Positions 63,904 through 64,000 of a DNA stretch of 64,000 nucleotides are shown here, piece after piece. The stretch comes from Ruegeria sp. R13_0 (lineage in GTDB: Bacteria; Pseudomonadota; Alphaproteobacteria; Rhodobacterales; Rhodobacteraceae): the NCBI RefSeq assembly GCF_017743995.1, contig NZ_JAGHRB010000007.1, positions 186,001-250,000 on the forward strand. The letters run 5' to 3'. Made by a program: the position numbers and the translations under genes. The notes under the pieces were generated by a model. The model searched no databases, was not told where the DNA came from, and saw only the letters and a program-made list of their open reading frames with translations. The stretch's first letter is position 1. Each line of letters opens with the position of its first letter.

Positions 63904-64000
63904 TGCGACGTCAGCCGCAAATTTGATCCAGGGCTGCTTGCTGGTGACCCAATCCCTTGATCCGGGCCGTTGGGATGCAGAAACCGTTCCTGTTTCTTTC

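Overview
The window looks like a chromosome segment of an alphaproteobacterium, most likely a Rhodobacteraceae/Roseobacter-group member. This rests on high G+C, tightly coupled operons, a sorbitol/mannitol (smo/mtlK-type) operon of the kind known from Rhodobacter, and many ABC uptake and aromatic-catabolism genes. No marker gene fixes the genus. There are no insertion sequences, phage genes, CRISPR arrays or rRNAs; one tRNA-Leu is present.

Left edge (1-2857): the 3' part of a Gfo/Idh/MocA dehydrogenase, a sugar-type ABC ATPase and a convergent class V aminotransferase.

3004-20031 is the most unusual part: about 17 kb on the minus strand holding 13 genes in two blocks. The upstream block (20031 to 11177) encodes a small unknown protein, two dynamin-like GTPases, a Roadblock/LC7-like protein, another unknown protein and a second pair of dynamin-like GTPases. 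The two pairs share the gene order and their subtype motifs, so they look like a duplicated two-gene module. After a 340-bp AT-rich gap, the downstream block (10836 to 3004) encodes a transmembrane Ser/Thr kinase with periplasmic PDZ-like repeats, an FHA protein, a PP2C phosphatase and three secreted LysM plus family-3 solute-binding proteins with no permease, ending at a Rho-independent terminator. I see no type VI secretion gene. My reading is a cell-envelope sensing phospho-signalling pathway that may control a membrane-remodelling GTPase machine. This is inference.

20447-31363: tRNA-Leu(UAG), a glutamate-receptor-like ligand-gated channel, dapE, ribonuclease R, a TfuA/YcaO pair with a 98-residue protein upstream in the same operon, and a very large SAM-cyclase-AAA-TPR signalling protein.

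31537-40335: a small NADP-binding oxidoreductase, then a LacI-type regulator and a polyol operon (binding protein, two permeases, ATPase, sorbitol dehydrogenase, mannitol dehydrogenase). Matching palindromes lie in front of both the regulator and the operon.

40790-51710: a LysR regulator divergent from an aromatic operon: maleylacetate reductase, a branched-chain-type ABC importer, an exported VOC protein, a flavin monooxygenase, hydroxyquinol 1,2-dioxygenase and a beta-keto acid cleavage enzyme. Together they would import an aromatic compound, convert it through hydroxyquinol and maleylacetate to 3-oxoadipate, and possibly cleave that to succinyl-CoA and acetoacetate.

51718-63903: a long minus-strand operon (XapX protein, isochorismatase-like hydrolase, amidohydrolase, GNAT, MFS exporter, HlyD-like adaptor, molybdenum hydroxylase small and large subunits) divergent from a LysR gene, then an mhqD/mhqO-like pair divergent from another LysR gene.
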